Assembly (NCBI GenBank): GCA_903895595.1
Contig: CAITUP010000016.1
Location: 1-64,000 of the forward strand
Source of the DNA: an uncultured Acetobacteraceae bacterium
GTDB lineage: Bacteria; Pseudomonadota; Alphaproteobacteria; Acetobacterales; Acetobacteraceae
Direction: 5' to 3'
DNA length: 64,000 nt
The position numbers and the translations under genes were made by a program. Shown piece by piece: positions 1 through 9,202 of this stretch; the first letter of the stretch is position 1, and every line of letters begins with the position of its first letter. The notes below the pieces were generated by a model that was given only the letters and a program-made list of their open reading frames with translations, did no database searches and was not told the DNA's origin.

Positions 1-19
1 GCGGAAAACTGCGGCGAGA

Positions 20-95
20 TGGTGGAGCTGAGGGGAATCGAACCCCTGACCTCCTCATTGCGAACGAGGCGCTCTCCCAACTGAGCTACAGCCCC
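20..95 (-). tRNA. tRNA-Ala (anticodon CGC)
   Basis: Read on the minus strand this folds as a 76-nt cloverleaf. The acceptor arms GGGGCTG and CAGCTCC pair, the discriminator is A, and CCA is encoded. The D arm contains GCTCAGTTGGGAGAGC. The anticodon stem CCTCG/TGAGG encloses loop TTCGCAA, so the anticodon is CGC, which reads the alanine codon GCG. The T arm carries GGTTCGATTCC. It is transcribed away from the yggT-folD genes. Confidence 0.96.
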
Positions 96-264
96 ATCCC
101 GCGCGTTCAACGGCCCCCCGGCAGGGGCCGTCGCAGGGCGCGGACAATGCTCAGGACATCCCCGGAAGTCAAGCGCACCCGAGCGGAAATTTCGGGGAAA
201 TCGCATCAGCGATTGCCCGCACCTGGGCCGGCGGCTAGTTTCCCGACGGTTTCGGAGTCTCCGC

Positions 265-585
265 ATGATCACCATTTTGTTCAACCTGCTGTTTTTCGCG
301 ATCAATCTGTACACCTGGGCGCTGCTGCTGGCGGTGCTGTACAGCCTGTTGGGCAGCTTCGGGGTGTTGGACATGCGCAACCGCATGGTCTGGACCATCG
401 GCGACTTCCTGAACCGCGTCACCGAACCCGTCCTCCGCCCGGTCCGGCAGATACTACCCAGCTTCGGTTCCATCGACATCAGCCCGATGGTCGTCCTCGC
501 GCTCATCCAACTCGTGATCCTGCCGCTGCTCGGGCGTCTGCAACAGGCGATCGTGACGGGCCTATGGCAGTCGCTGCTGCTGTAG
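265..585 (+). CDS. YggT family membrane protein
   Basis: A 106-residue, very hydrophobic protein with two long hydrophobic stretches (about residues 3-32 and 75-104) around a short basic loop. This is the two-helix layout of the YggT family. The loop has the family-typical pattern of a Thr-Glu-Pro-rich segment followed by arginines and prolines ([13 protein letters not shown]). The family is inner-membrane and poorly understood; in other bacteria it lies beside yggS or DUF167 genes and is linked to osmotic or division functions. Here its end overlaps the DUF167 gene by 22 bases, so the two are probably co-transcribed. Family assignment is firm, function is not. Confidence 0.88.
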   Translation: MITILFNLLFFAINLYTWALLLAVLYSLLGSFGVLDMRNRMVWTIGDFLNRVTEPVLRPVRQILPSFGSIDISPMVVLALIQLVILPLLGRLQQAIVTGLWQSLLL

Positions 586-884
586 CCGCGGCCTGGCGAC
601 CCATCGCGGGCGGGGTGTCGGTCGCGGTGAAGGTGCAGCCGAAGGCACGCCGAGCGGGGGTGCAGGGGGTGGCGATGTCGGCCGACGGACCGCGCTTGCG
701 AATTGCCGTCAACGAAGCCCCCGAGGACGGAAAAGCCAACCGAGCCGCCTGCCAAATTTTGGCGAAGGCGCTGGGCGTGGCGCAAAACACGGTGTCGGTT
801 GCGTCCGGCGCCACCAACAGAGAGAAGATCATGCACGTATCCGGCGACCCGGCCATCCTCGCGGCGAGGCTCGAAGCCCTGTGA
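564..884 (+). CDS. DUF167 (YggU-like) family protein
   Basis: A 106-residue protein of the DUF167/YggU family. The conserved core is visible: [12 protein letters not shown] near residue 23, [16 protein letters not shown] in the middle, and a Ser-Gly-Ala-(Thr/Ser)-xxxK segment ([14 protein letters not shown]) near the end. These are small alpha/beta proteins of unknown function. The ATG at 564 lies inside the yggT end; the reading frame stays open further upstream, but that would read antisense-like sequence through the tRNA flank and yggT and is not credible. Its TGA overlaps the GTG start of folD (GTGA), a sign of translational coupling. Confidence 0.85.
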   Translation: MAVAAAVAAAWRPIAGGVSVAVKVQPKARRAGVQGVAMSADGPRLRIAVNEAPEDGKANRAACQILAKALGVAQNTVSVASGATNREKIMHVSGDPAILAARLEAL

Positions 885-1732
885 CCGCGCGCATCATCGA
901 TGGAAAAGCCGTCGCCGCCAGCTTGCGTGCCGAACTGGCGACTCGGGTCGCGGGGCTGGGCTTCCGGCCGGGCCTGACGGTGATTTTGGTCGGCGACGAT
1001 CCCGCCAGCGCGGTCTACGTCCGCAGCAAAGACCGCGCCGCGAAGGAAGCGGGGATCGAGGCGACCACGATCCGCCTCCCGGCCGATACCGCCGAGCGGG
1101 CGTTGCTGGCCGAGATCGCGCGCCTGAATGCCGATCCGGCAGTGGATGGAATCCTGGTTCAGCTGCCGCTGCCGCCGCAGATCGATCCCAACCGCGTGAT
1201 CGCCGCCATCGATCCGGCGAAGGACGTCGACGGGTTCCATCCCGTGAATGTGGGCGCGCTGGCCAACGGGCAGCCGGGGCTGGTGCCCTGCACCCCGGCG
1301 GGGACGATGAAGCTGCTGGCGTATGCGGGTGTGAAACTGGCCGGCGCGCGAGCGATTGTCCTCGGGCGCTCGGCCATCGTCGGCCGGCCGGTGGCGGCGC
1401 TGCTGCTGGCGGCGGACGCGACGGTGACGATCGCCCACTCCCGCACCCGCGACCTGCCCGCCGAGTGCCGCCGCGCCGACGTGGTCATCGCCGCGGTCGG
1501 ACGGCCCGAGATGGTGCGCGGCGACTGGATCGCGCCCGGAGCCACGGTGATCGACGTCGGCATCAACCGCCTGCCGGACGGCCGGCTGGTGGGCGACGTG
1601 GCCTATGCCGAATGCCTGGCCCACGCGGGCGCCATCACCCCAGTACCCGGCGGCGTAGGCCCCATGACAATCGCCTGCCTGCTGGAGAATACCGTCGAGG
1701 CAGCGGTGCGCCGGCGCGGCGTAACCGGATAA
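881..1732 (+). CDS. folD: Bifunctional methylenetetrahydrofolate dehydrogenase / methenyl-THF cyclohydrolase
   Basis: FolD interconverts 5,10-methylene-, 5,10-methenyl- and 10-formyl-tetrahydrofolate in the cytoplasm, supplying one-carbon units for purines and initiator tRNA. At 283 residues it has the usual length. The N-terminal domain has the catalytic pair in YVRSK (Tyr46, Lys50), followed by the [11 protein letters not shown] and DVDGFHP signatures (about 88-121). The NAD(P)-binding part has GRSAIVGRP (about 162-170), and the C-terminal signature [11 protein letters not shown] is present. The GTG start overlaps the stop of the DUF167 gene. Folate synthesis is also represented by folK elsewhere in the window. 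Confidence 0.97.
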   Translation: MTARIIDGKAVAASLRAELATRVAGLGFRPGLTVILVGDDPASAVYVRSKDRAAKEAGIEATTIRLPADTAERALLAEIARLNADPAVDGILVQLPLPPQIDPNRVIAAIDPAKDVDGFHPVNVGALANGQPGLVPCTPAGTMKLLAYAGVKLAGARAIVLGRSAIVGRPVAALLLAADATVTIAHSRTRDLPAECRRADVVIAAVGRPEMVRGDWIAPGATVIDVGINRLPDGRLVGDVAYAECLAHAGAITPVPGGVGPMTIACLLENTVEAAVRRRGVTG

Positions 1733-1796
1733 ACGCTTGCGGGGTACGCCGGGTGCTGCCAATCTTGGGGATATAAATAAGCCCTTGGGAGGCAAC

Positions 1797-2966
1797 ATGC
1801 GTAAAGGTTTGATCGCCGCCGCTTTGGCCGCGTGTATCGCGGCTCCGGCCATGGCGGCGGACGCCGTTCGTGGCGTGACGGACACCGAAGTCGTCATCGG
1901 CACCTACACCGATCTGTCCGGCGTCACCGCGATGTGGGGCGTCAACAACTCCAACGTCTGGCGCATGGTGTTCGACGAGACCAACGCCGCTGGCGGGATC
2001 GCCGGCCGCAAGATCAAATACATCGTCGAGGACAACCAGTACCAGATTCCCCGCTCCGTCCAGGCGGCGAACAAGCTGATCAACAAGGATAACGTGTTCA
2101 TGATGGTCGCCAACGGCGGCACACCGATGAACAACGCGACGATGCCCGACCAGCTCGCCAAGGGCGTGCCCAACATGTTCCCGCTGACCTCGGCGCGGTC
2201 GATGTATGAGCCGTTCCATCATCTGAAGTTCGGTCTCGCCGCTTCGTACTACGATCAGATGCGGTCGGGGGTGAAATACTTCGTCCAGCAGCGCGGTAAG
2301 AAGACCGTCTGCGGCATGTCGCAGGACAGCGATTTCGGCCGCGACGTCATGGACGGGGCGAAAGACCAGCTCAAAGCGATGAACATGTCGCTGGCGGCGG
2401 AGACTTTGCATAAAGCGACCGACACCGACTTCAGCGCCTCTGTCGCGCGCCTGCAGGAAGCCAAATGCGACCTGATCCTGCTGGGCACGATCACCCGCGA
2501 CACCATTCAGATCGTCTCCTCCGTCCGCAAGATCGGCTGGAATGTCGATATGCTCGGGCAGGCCGCCAGCTACGACGAAGCGGTGGCGGAAGTCCCCGGG
2601 GGCGTCACCGAGGGGTTCTATTCGATGGCCCCGACGATCTTCGTCGCCGCCACGGGTTCCAGCCCGGAGATGAAGGCCTTCGCGGAGAAATATAAGAAGC
2701 AGTTCGGCAAGGACCCCAACTTTGCCGCACAGTTCGGCTACATGGCCGCGAACCTCGTCGTGCAGGGACTGAAAAATGCCGGCAAAAACCTGACGACCGA
2801 CAGCTTCGTCGCCGGTATGGAGCAAATTAAGGACTGGCACGACATTTTCGGCTCCCCGGTGATGAACTTTAGCGCGACCAAGCATCAGGGATCGAGCGAT
2901 TCGTTCCTATGCGTCGTGAAGCACGGTCACTGGGAAGCGGTCAGCACGACGGCCGTGAGCTACTAA
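1797..2966 (+). CDS. ABC transporter substrate-binding protein, branched-chain amino acid (LivK) type
   Basis: A 389-residue periplasmic binding protein. It starts with a clear Sec signal peptide (MRKGLIAAALAACIAAPAMA, cleavage after about residue 20), followed by the type 1 periplasmic fold of the LivK family (TEVVIGTYTDLSG at the start of the mature part). The frame is open upstream, but the ATG at 1797 has a good ribosome site (GGGAGG, 5-6 bases away) and begins the signal peptide. No permease or ATPase genes accompany it, so it either works with a transporter encoded elsewhere or serves as a ligand sensor. The ligand cannot be read from sequence; relatives bind amino acids, amides, urea or aromatic acids. 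Confidence 0.9.
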   Translation: MRKGLIAAALAACIAAPAMAADAVRGVTDTEVVIGTYTDLSGVTAMWGVNNSNVWRMVFDETNAAGGIAGRKIKYIVEDNQYQIPRSVQAANKLINKDNVFMMVANGGTPMNNATMPDQLAKGVPNMFPLTSARSMYEPFHHLKFGLAASYYDQMRSGVKYFVQQRGKKTVCGMSQDSDFGRDVMDGAKDQLKAMNMSLAAETLHKATDTDFSASVARLQEAKCDLILLGTITRDTIQIVSSVRKIGWNVDMLGQAASYDEAVAEVPGGVTEGFYSMAPTIFVAATGSSPEMKAFAEKYKKQFGKDPNFAAQFGYMAANLVVQGLKNAGKNLTTDSFVAGMEQIKDWHDIFGSPVMNFSATKHQGSSDSFLCVVKHGHWEAVSTTAVSY

Positions 2967-2980
2967 GGGCCGGTGCAAGC

Positions 2981-3006
2981 CCGTCCTCGGTGAAAGCCGA
3001 GGACGG
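2981..3006. terminator. Bidirectional hairpin terminator between convergent genes
   Basis: A perfect 10-bp stem (CCGTCCTCGG / CCGAGGACGG) with a 6-base loop (TGAAAG) lies 14 bases after the binding-protein stop and just before the end of the convergent methyltransferase gene. There is no long T-run, so termination efficiency is uncertain, but position and symmetry fit a shared terminator. Confidence 0.7.
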
Positions 3007-3011
3007 ACGCC

Positions 3012-3752
3012 CTACTTGATGTCGCAATACGGCCTTTGGAAGTCGCGGATCGCCGCCGCTTCGTCCATGAATTTCACGTTGACCAATTGCACGGCCTTCT
3101 TGTCGCCGTTCACGCCCGCCCGGCCGAACGTGGTCAGGCAATCGATCGGGCCAACTCCGTCCCAGGTGATCCATTCCTGAATAACGACTTGGCCGCCGCT
3201 CTGGGCGATCAGGTTGCCGACCTCTCGTCCGGATACGGATCTCGCGCGTTCGTGATGGGGCGCGCTTTCGGGATTATCGAACCCTTTCAGGTTCGAATGA
3301 TGCAGAAAAGCCATGCCCGACGGTGCCAGCTTCCGCAACAGCTGCGGAATATAGGTCCGAAAAACGTCGATCTCGGCATGCACCAGGGAATCGAAGGAGA
3401 AGACGAAATCGATGCTCCCATCCGGGACCGCATCGAGGGAAAATCCATCGTTTTGGACAAACCGAGCATGGGAGGCTCTGGCAAATCGGGTGCGGCAGGC
3501 GTTGACGCAGGCGGCGGCGAGATCGACCCCCAAATAATCCGCACAGGCGGGGATCAGGAATTTCGTCCATCGCCCGAAACCGGGTGCGATCTCCAGGATG
3601 CGGCCAGCCGGCAACAGGCGATGCAGGCGGGGGTAGAGCGAGCCGAACCATTGGGCTTCGCTGCCGCCCCAGGGGGCGCTCCATTCCTCGCCGCCTTGCC
3701 GCCAATCGTAGTTGCCGTCGAATACGGCCTTGTTCCAGTCCAGCTCCGGCAT
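3012..3752 (-). CDS. Class I SAM-dependent methyltransferase
   Basis: A 246-residue Rossmann-fold methyltransferase. The SAM-binding motif I is LEIAPGFGRW (about residues 53-62), with a motif II acidic residue in DYLGVDLA about 20 residues later and a motif IV-like segment DGSIDFVFSFDSLVH. The N-terminus is rich in Trp and Tyr. The substrate is unknown. Similar proteins occur beside glycosyltransferase or polysaccharide genes, but here it sits just downstream of MTA phosphorylase (7 bases between them), which recycles a different SAM by-product. The two may share a transcript. Confidence 0.85.
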   Translation of the reverse strand: MPELDWNKAVFDGNYDWRQGGEEWSAPWGGSEAQWFGSLYPRLHRLLPAGRILEIAPGFGRWTKFLIPACADYLGVDLAAACVNACRTRFARASHARFVQNDGFSLDAVPDGSIDFVFSFDSLVHAEIDVFRTYIPQLLRKLAPSGMAFLHHSNLKGFDNPESAPHHERARSVSGREVGNLIAQSGGQVVIQEWITWDGVGPIDCLTTFGRAGVNGDKKAVQLVNVKFMDEAAAIRDFQRPYCDIK

Positions 3753-3759
3753 CTGCGTA

Positions 3760-4635
<876 letters not shown>

Positions 4636-4647
4636 GGGGAATCTCCT

Positions 4648-4718
4648 GAAAGAAAAAAGGGGAGGGAACGACCTGAGCCGTCCCCTCCCCCCTAACCCCC
4701 TCCCGCGAGGGAAGGGGG
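4648..4718 (-). terminator. Intrinsic terminator with T-tract and alternative pairing, between bc1 operon and mtnP
   Basis: On the minus strand a 10-bp stem (GGGGAGGGGA / TTCCCTCCCC, one G-T pair, bases 4659-4690) is followed immediately by TTTTTTCTTT (4649-4658), a textbook rho-independent terminator for the petA-petBC transcript. Just upstream is a second hairpin (4696-4718: CCCCC-TT-CCC with GGGAGGGGG). Because its C-rich arm could instead pair with the G-rich arm of the terminator, the region can be drawn as terminator or anti-terminator. The T-tract lies only 13-22 bases before the mtnP start, leaving no room for a promoter in between. Confidence 0.75.
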
Positions 4719-4730
4719 AGAAGAACGGTC

Positions 4731-6713
4731 TTAGTGAACCGCGGCCCAAACCTTCCGCTTCAGCGCGTACGTCACGCACGCCATGAAGCCGAGGTAGAGG
4801 ATGACCCGCACGCCAATCTGCTTGCGTTCGGTCTGTTCCGGATTCGCGGCCCAATACAGGAACGTCGCCACGTCCTTCGCTTCCTGCGCGATGTTGGAGG
4901 GCGAGCCGTCGGCGAAGGTCACCTGACCATCGTGCAGCGGCTGTGGCATGGCGATCTGGTGGCCGGGGAAGTACATGTTGAAGTTCATCCCGTCCTGCAT
5001 CTTCATGTCCTTCGGCGCATCGCCGAAGCCCACCATCAGGGCGTACAGGTAGTCCGCACCGCCCTCACGGGCGTTCACGATCAGCGACAGATCCGGCGGC
5101 AGCGCGCCGTTCATCGCGGCCCGTGCGGCCACGTCGTTCGGATACGGGGACCGGAACTGGCTGGCGGGCGTGCCCGGGCCAACCTTCGGTTCGCCGGCGT
5201 CGTTCAGGCCCAGCGGCACTTCCACCGACGCGGCGATGCCCTTGATCTGCTCCTCGCTCAGACCGATGCCGGCCAGATCGCGGTAGTGCAGGAACTTCAT
5301 CGAGTGGCAGGTCGAGCAGACTTCTTTATAGACCTGGAAGCCACGCTGCGCAGAGGCGCTGTCAACGGTGCCGAAGACGCCATCGAAGCTCCATTTCTGG
5401 GCGGGCAGCGGCGCTTCGGCCATGCCTTCCGCGTGCGCCGGTTGCAGCGACTGCACCGCGAACAGGCTGGCGATCAGCGCCACGATCGCGACGGAGCGGA
5501 CGACAACCGGGTTGCTGATGCTTTCCGGCAGCGGCAGCGGACGCTCGATCTTGCCGAGGATCGGCAGGATCACGAGCAGGTGCCCGAAGTAGTACAGGGC
5601 GGCGAGGCGGCTCAGGATAACCCAGATGCCTTCCGGTTTGTGCGCGCCGCAGACGCCAAGGACGATGAACGACAGCACCCACACGAATACCAGCTTGCGG
5701 AAGATCGGCCGGAAGCGCGCGCTGCGCACCTTGGACGTGTCCAGCCAGGGCAGCGCCAGCAGCACCAGCAGGGAGGCAAACATCATGCACACGCCCAGCA
5801 GCTTGTTCGGGACGCAGCGCAGGATGGCGTAGTACGGCAGGAAGTACCATTCCGGCACGATATCGGCGGGGGTTTGCAGCGGATTGGCCGGGATGAAGTT
5901 GTTGGGATCGCCGAGGTAGTTCGGCGCGAAGCACACGAACGCGGCCCAGATCATCAGGAACACGCAAATCCCGACGCTGTCCTTGATCGTGTAGAACGGG
6001 TGGAACGGCACCGTGTCCTGCGGGGACTTCACGTCGATGCCCAGCGGGTTGTTGGAACCCACGATGTGCAGCGCCGCGATGTGCAGGAAGATCACGCCCA
6101 CCAGCACGAACGGCAGTAAATAATGCAGCGCGAAGAACCGGTTCAGTGTCGGCTGATCGACCGAGAACCCGCCCCACAGCAGCGTGACGATGTATTTGCC
6201 CACGACCGGGAAGGCCGAGAACAGGTTGGTGATGACGGTGGCGCCCCAGTAGGACATCTGGCCCCAGGGCAGGACGTAGCCCATGAACGCGGTGGCCATC
6301 ATCAGCAGCAGGATGATCACGCCCAGCATCCACAGCAGCTCACGCGGGGCCTTGTATGACCCGTAGTAGATGCCGCGGAAGATGTGGATGTAGGTCACGA
6401 TGAAGAACATCGACGCGCCGTTCTGGTGAACGTAGCGGATCAGCCAGCCGTAGTTCACATCGCGCATGATGTGCTGGACGGACGCGAACGCCAGTTCGGT
6501 GTTCGGCTGGTAGTTCATCGCCAGGAAGATGCCGGTCAGGATCATGACCATGAGGCACACCATGGCGAGGGCGCCGAAGTTCCAGAAATAGTTGAAATTC
6601 TTCGGAGTCGGGAAAACCCCGTACTCCTTCTGCATCATCGTGAAGATGGGCAGGCGGGAATCAACCCAGTTGATCACCGGGTTGGCGAATTCGCTTTTGT
6701 GCAGGCCGGCCAT
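4731..6713 (-). CDS. fbcH: Fused cytochrome b / cytochrome c1 of the bc1 complex
   Basis: A single 660-residue frame encodes both cytochrome subunits of ubiquinol:cytochrome c reductase. Residues 1-400 are cytochrome b: heme ligands His96/His110 and His197/His211 with 14-residue spacing, the quinol-oxidation motif PEWY (287-290), and eight hydrophobic helices. Residues about 406-428 form a signal-peptide-like segment ending in PAHA, and the rest is cytochrome c1 with CSTCH (466-470), a probable axial Met588 in MPQP, and a C-terminal membrane anchor. The same organisation is known as FbcH in Bradyrhizobium, where the precursor is cut in two. The ATG at 6713 has AGGGA upstream and starts the conserved cytochrome b N-terminus. 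It follows petA by 32 bases. Confidence 0.95.
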   Translation of the reverse strand: MAGLHKSEFANPVINWVDSRLPIFTMMQKEYGVFPTPKNFNYFWNFGALAMVCLMVMILTGIFLAMNYQPNTELAFASVQHIMRDVNYGWLIRYVHQNGASMFFIVTYIHIFRGIYYGSYKAPRELLWMLGVIILLLMMATAFMGYVLPWGQMSYWGATVITNLFSAFPVVGKYIVTLLWGGFSVDQPTLNRFFALHYLLPFVLVGVIFLHIAALHIVGSNNPLGIDVKSPQDTVPFHPFYTIKDSVGICVFLMIWAAFVCFAPNYLGDPNNFIPANPLQTPADIVPEWYFLPYYAILRCVPNKLLGVCMMFASLLVLLALPWLDTSKVRSARFRPIFRKLVFVWVLSFIVLGVCGAHKPEGIWVILSRLAALYYFGHLLVILPILGKIERPLPLPESISNPVVVRSVAIVALIASLFAVQSLQPAHAEGMAEAPLPAQKWSFDGVFGTVDSASAQRGFQVYKEVCSTCHSMKFLHYRDLAGIGLSEEQIKGIAASVEVPLGLNDAGEPKVGPGTPASQFRSPYPNDVAARAAMNGALPPDLSLIVNAREGGADYLYALMVGFGDAPKDMKMQDGMNFNMYFPGHQIAMPQPLHDGQVTFADGSPSNIAQEAKDVATFLYWAANPEQTERKQIGVRVILYLGFMACVTYALKRKVWAAVH

Positions 6714-6745
6714 ATCGGGTTCCCTTAGGGCACGCAGCGGCTGAA

Positions 6746-7324
6746 TCAGCCGATCTTGATCTTGCTGTCGGATTCGAACGCATAGGGCGGGACCGGCAGG
6801 TTCGTGGGTGCGGGCCCTTTCCGGATGCGGCCGGAGGTATCGTACTGGCTGCCGTGGCAGGGGCAGAAATAGCCGCCCCATTCGCCGCGCAGATCGGCCG
6901 GCTTGTTGCCGAGCGGGATGCAGCCCAGATGGGTGCAGATGCCGGTTAGAACGAGCCACTTCTCATGCCCGGCCTTCACGCGCGATGCGTCGGTCGCGGG
7001 ATCGTTCAGTTCGGACGGTTTGACGTCCTGAGCGGCCTTGATCTCCTCCTTCGTGCGGTGACGCACGAAGATCGGCTTGCCCTGCCATGACACGACGATG
7101 CCCTGGCCTTCCTGGATCGGGGCCAGATCGACCTCGACCGAGGACAGCGCGAGCACGTCCTTGGCGGGGTTCATCGAGCTCACGACGCTCCAGGCAATCC
7201 CGGCGCCGAAGATGGCGGCGCCCGCGCCGGCCATCAGCTCAAGCAAGTCTCGCTTGCTGGGGTCCGCGGGATGGCCGTGGTGGCCCCCATGGGAGTCAGC
7301 GGTGCTGGCGGTCGTATCAGCCAT
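6746..7324 (-). CDS. petA: Ubiquinol-cytochrome c reductase Rieske iron-sulfur subunit
   Basis: A 192-residue Rieske protein of the bc1 complex. The 2Fe-2S ligands are in CTHLGC (Cys130, His132, Cys135) and CPCHGS (Cys154, Cys156, His157). A single N-terminal membrane helix (about residues 28-50) follows a Tat-like leader in which the twin arginine is Lys-Arg (KRDLL). The first 20 residues are unusually His-rich (four His in HGGHHGH). First gene of the petA-fbcH operon; the divergent hemF lies 180 bases away, so both promoters must sit in that gap. Confidence 0.97.
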   Translation of the reverse strand: MADTTASTADSHGGHHGHPADPSKRDLLELMAGAGAAIFGAGIAWSVVSSMNPAKDVLALSSVEVDLAPIQEGQGIVVSWQGKPIFVRHRTKEEIKAAQDVKPSELNDPATDASRVKAGHEKWLVLTGICTHLGCIPLGNKPADLRGEWGGYFCPCHGSQYDTSGRIRKGPAPTNLPVPPYAFESDSKIKIG

Positions 7325-7505
7325 CTTCCCCTCATTGCTCCGCCTGGCAATCCAAGCGGTCTAAACCAGTTCGGGCTGGGCGCGGCGCGCGGCCAACCCC
7401 GGCCGGATGGGTGTGTTCTAACGGGCGCACGCGCGCCTCGCAACTCACCCCTCCCGTATTCCAAGCCCATGGGCTACCCTGCCTTAGCCCTTGGAACAAG
7501 CCTTC

Positions 7506-8405
7506 ATGACCCTGAAATCGACCGAAAACCCAACACCGACCGCTCATGTTGCATTGAAGGTTCACGCACGCGCCTGGTTCGAGGCCTTGCGCGACCGGCT
7601 TTGCGCCGCTTTCGAGGCGATCGAGGACGCCCAAACCGGGTCGGACCTGCCGCCCGGGCGTTTCTCCCGTTCGGCATGGAAACGCCCGACCGAAGACGGT
7701 TCGGACGGCGGCGGCGGGGTCATGAGCGTCATGAAAGGCCGCGTCTTCGAAAAGGTGGGCGTCAACGTGTCCACGGTGGAGGGCGAATTCAGCCCCGAAT
7801 TCCGCGCGCAAATCCCCGGCGCGGCGGAAGACCCGCGCTTTTGGGCGAGCGGCATCAGCCTCGTCGCGCATATGCGAAGCCCGCGCGTGCCGGCCGCGCA
7901 TTTCAACACGCGGATGCTGATCACCACCAAAGGCTGGTTCGGCGGCGGCGGCGACCTGACGCCCATGCGGCTGGACGCACCCGAGGCCGTCGAAGACGCC
8001 GCGTCCTTCCACGCCGCGTTCAAGGACGCCTGCGACCGGCACGATCCGGCATACTACCCGGAATACAAGGCCTGGTGCGACCGGTACTTCTTCCTGCCGC
8101 ACCGGAATGAGCCTCGGGGTGCCGGCGGCATCTTCTTCGACCGGCTGGATACCGGGGCGGCCGATCGCGATTTCGCGTTCGTCCGCGATGTGGGGGAGGC
8201 GTTTCTGGCGTCCTACCCCGCGATCATCCGCCGACGCATGCACGAAGCATGGACCGCCGAGGAGCGCGAACACCAGTTGTTGCGGCGCGGCCGCTACGTG
8301 GAGTTCAATCTGATCCACGACCGGGGCACGCTGTTCGGCCTGAAGACGGGCGGCAATGTCGAAGCGATTCTCATGAGCCTGCCGCCCGAGGTGAAGTGGG
8401 CCTGA
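7506..8405 (+). CDS. hemF: Oxygen-dependent coproporphyrinogen III oxidase
   Basis: Decarboxylates coproporphyrinogen III to protoporphyrinogen IX using O2, in cytoplasmic heme synthesis. At 299 residues it matches the family length. Recognisable stretches are [44 protein letters not shown] and [16 protein letters not shown], which include the conserved His/Arg/Asp residues of the active site. A TTG at 7491 would add five residues; I prefer the ATG at 7506. It is divergent from the bc1 operon, tying heme supply to the cytochromes encoded next door. Confidence 0.96.
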   Translation: MTLKSTENPTPTAHVALKVHARAWFEALRDRLCAAFEAIEDAQTGSDLPPGRFSRSAWKRPTEDGSDGGGGVMSVMKGRVFEKVGVNVSTVEGEFSPEFRAQIPGAAEDPRFWASGISLVAHMRSPRVPAAHFNTRMLITTKGWFGGGGDLTPMRLDAPEAVEDAASFHAAFKDACDRHDPAYYPEYKAWCDRYFFLPHRNEPRGAGGIFFDRLDTGAADRDFAFVRDVGEAFLASYPAIIRRRMHEAWTAEEREHQLLRRGRYVEFNLIHDRGTLFGLKTGGNVEAILMSLPPEVKWA

Positions 8406-8411
8406 CCGCGC

Positions 8412-8439
8412 CGGCAGTGGCGGAATAATTCGCCTGCCG
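8412..8439 (+). terminator. Probable hemF terminator
   Basis: Six bases after the hemF stop there is a stem-loop with outer arms CGGCAG / CTGCCG and an inner imperfect stem (GCGGA / TTCGC) around ATAA, followed within 10 bases by TTGTTCTT. This is a plausible but imperfect intrinsic terminator. Confidence 0.45.
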
Positions 8440-8527
8440 ATGCGTTGTTCTTGCATCCCGACGGAGACACGATCCGGAGCGGGAGCATGGCACGACGGCA
8501 CGTCTCACCCCACTCAAGCAGACCGCG

Positions 8528-9193
8528 ATGAACCGTATTCCGACACCGAGCCTTATCGCTTATCTGATTGGGGTCGCCATTCTGTCCTGCCTGGGCACGC
8601 CGGCCGCGTTCGCCGCTACCGTCACGGCCACGATCACCGACGACGCCGGCCGGCCGCTGGCCGATGCGGTGGTCATGCTCGCGCCCGAACCGGGCACGCC
8701 CATGCCCGCACCCGAACGCAGCCGCATCGCGACGGCGACGATCGATCAGACCGATGAGGTCTTCGTGCCGCCTGTCGTCGTGATCCGGTCCGGGGGAACC
8801 GTGGTGTTCCGGAACAGCGACGGCATCCGGCACCATGTTTATTCGTTCGCGCCGGTCCGCCGGTTCGAAATGGTCCAGGCACCCGGCGAAACGTCGGAGC
8901 CGGTGCGCTTCGACAAACCGGGTGCGGTGGCGATCGGCTGCAACATCCACGACCACATGATCGCGCATGTCTTTGTCACCGACGCGCCGTGGGCCATCGT
9001 CACCGACGCGCAAGGCCGCGCGATTCTGCCGGAACTGCCGGCCGGCCAGTTCGTGGCGACGGTCTGGCATGCACGCCTGCGGCCCCGGTCGGAGCCCGTA
9101 ACGCGGCAAATCGCGCTCACCGCCGCCAACGCTTCGCTCGCCGTGTCGCTGTCCGTTCTGCCGCCGCGCCGGCCGCGCGGGCATGACTATTAG
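8528..9193 (+). CDS. Secreted cupredoxin-like protein (methylamine-utilization-like)
   Basis: A 221-residue protein with an N-terminal signal peptide (cleavage near AFA-A, residues 27-30), a short carboxypeptidase-regulatory-like strand segment (TITDDAGRPLADAVV), then a plastocyanin-type fold. A type 1 copper site can be proposed: His102 or His103 in IRHHVYSF, then Cys138, His141 (or His143) and Met144 in GCNIHDHM. The C-terminal part (about 156-205) is again a regulatory-like beta sandwich. Database relatives are often named methylamine utilization proteins, but no methylamine dehydrogenase genes are near. It is followed 9 bases later by the GGDEF/EAL gene, so it probably feeds a periplasmic signal to that membrane protein. 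Confidence 0.82.
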   Translation: MNRIPTPSLIAYLIGVAILSCLGTPAAFAATVTATITDDAGRPLADAVVMLAPEPGTPMPAPERSRIATATIDQTDEVFVPPVVVIRSGGTVVFRNSDGIRHHVYSFAPVRRFEMVQAPGETSEPVRFDKPGAVAIGCNIHDHMIAHVFVTDAPWAIVTDAQGRAILPELPAGQFVATVWHARLRPRSEPVTRQIALTAANASLAVSLSVLPPRRPRGHDY

Positions 9194-9202
9194 GCCGGCA
9201 CC

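Noticed and set aside
503-1903. Long minus-strand open frame of 466 codons over folD
   Set aside because: Antisense shadow of GC-rich coding sequence: low-complexity Arg/His/Gly/Ala translation, no domain, and folD on the other strand is unmistakable.
5430-5530. Cytochrome b/c1 fusion as a frameshift or assembly error
   Set aside because: The frame is continuous without any shift, the junction contains a proper signal-peptide-like helix and cleavage site, and the arrangement is known in Bradyrhizobium.
4734-6119. Plus-strand open frame of 461 codons over cytochrome c1
   Set aside because: Antisense of the bc1 gene; residues are mostly Arg, His, Val and Gln with no recognisable fold.
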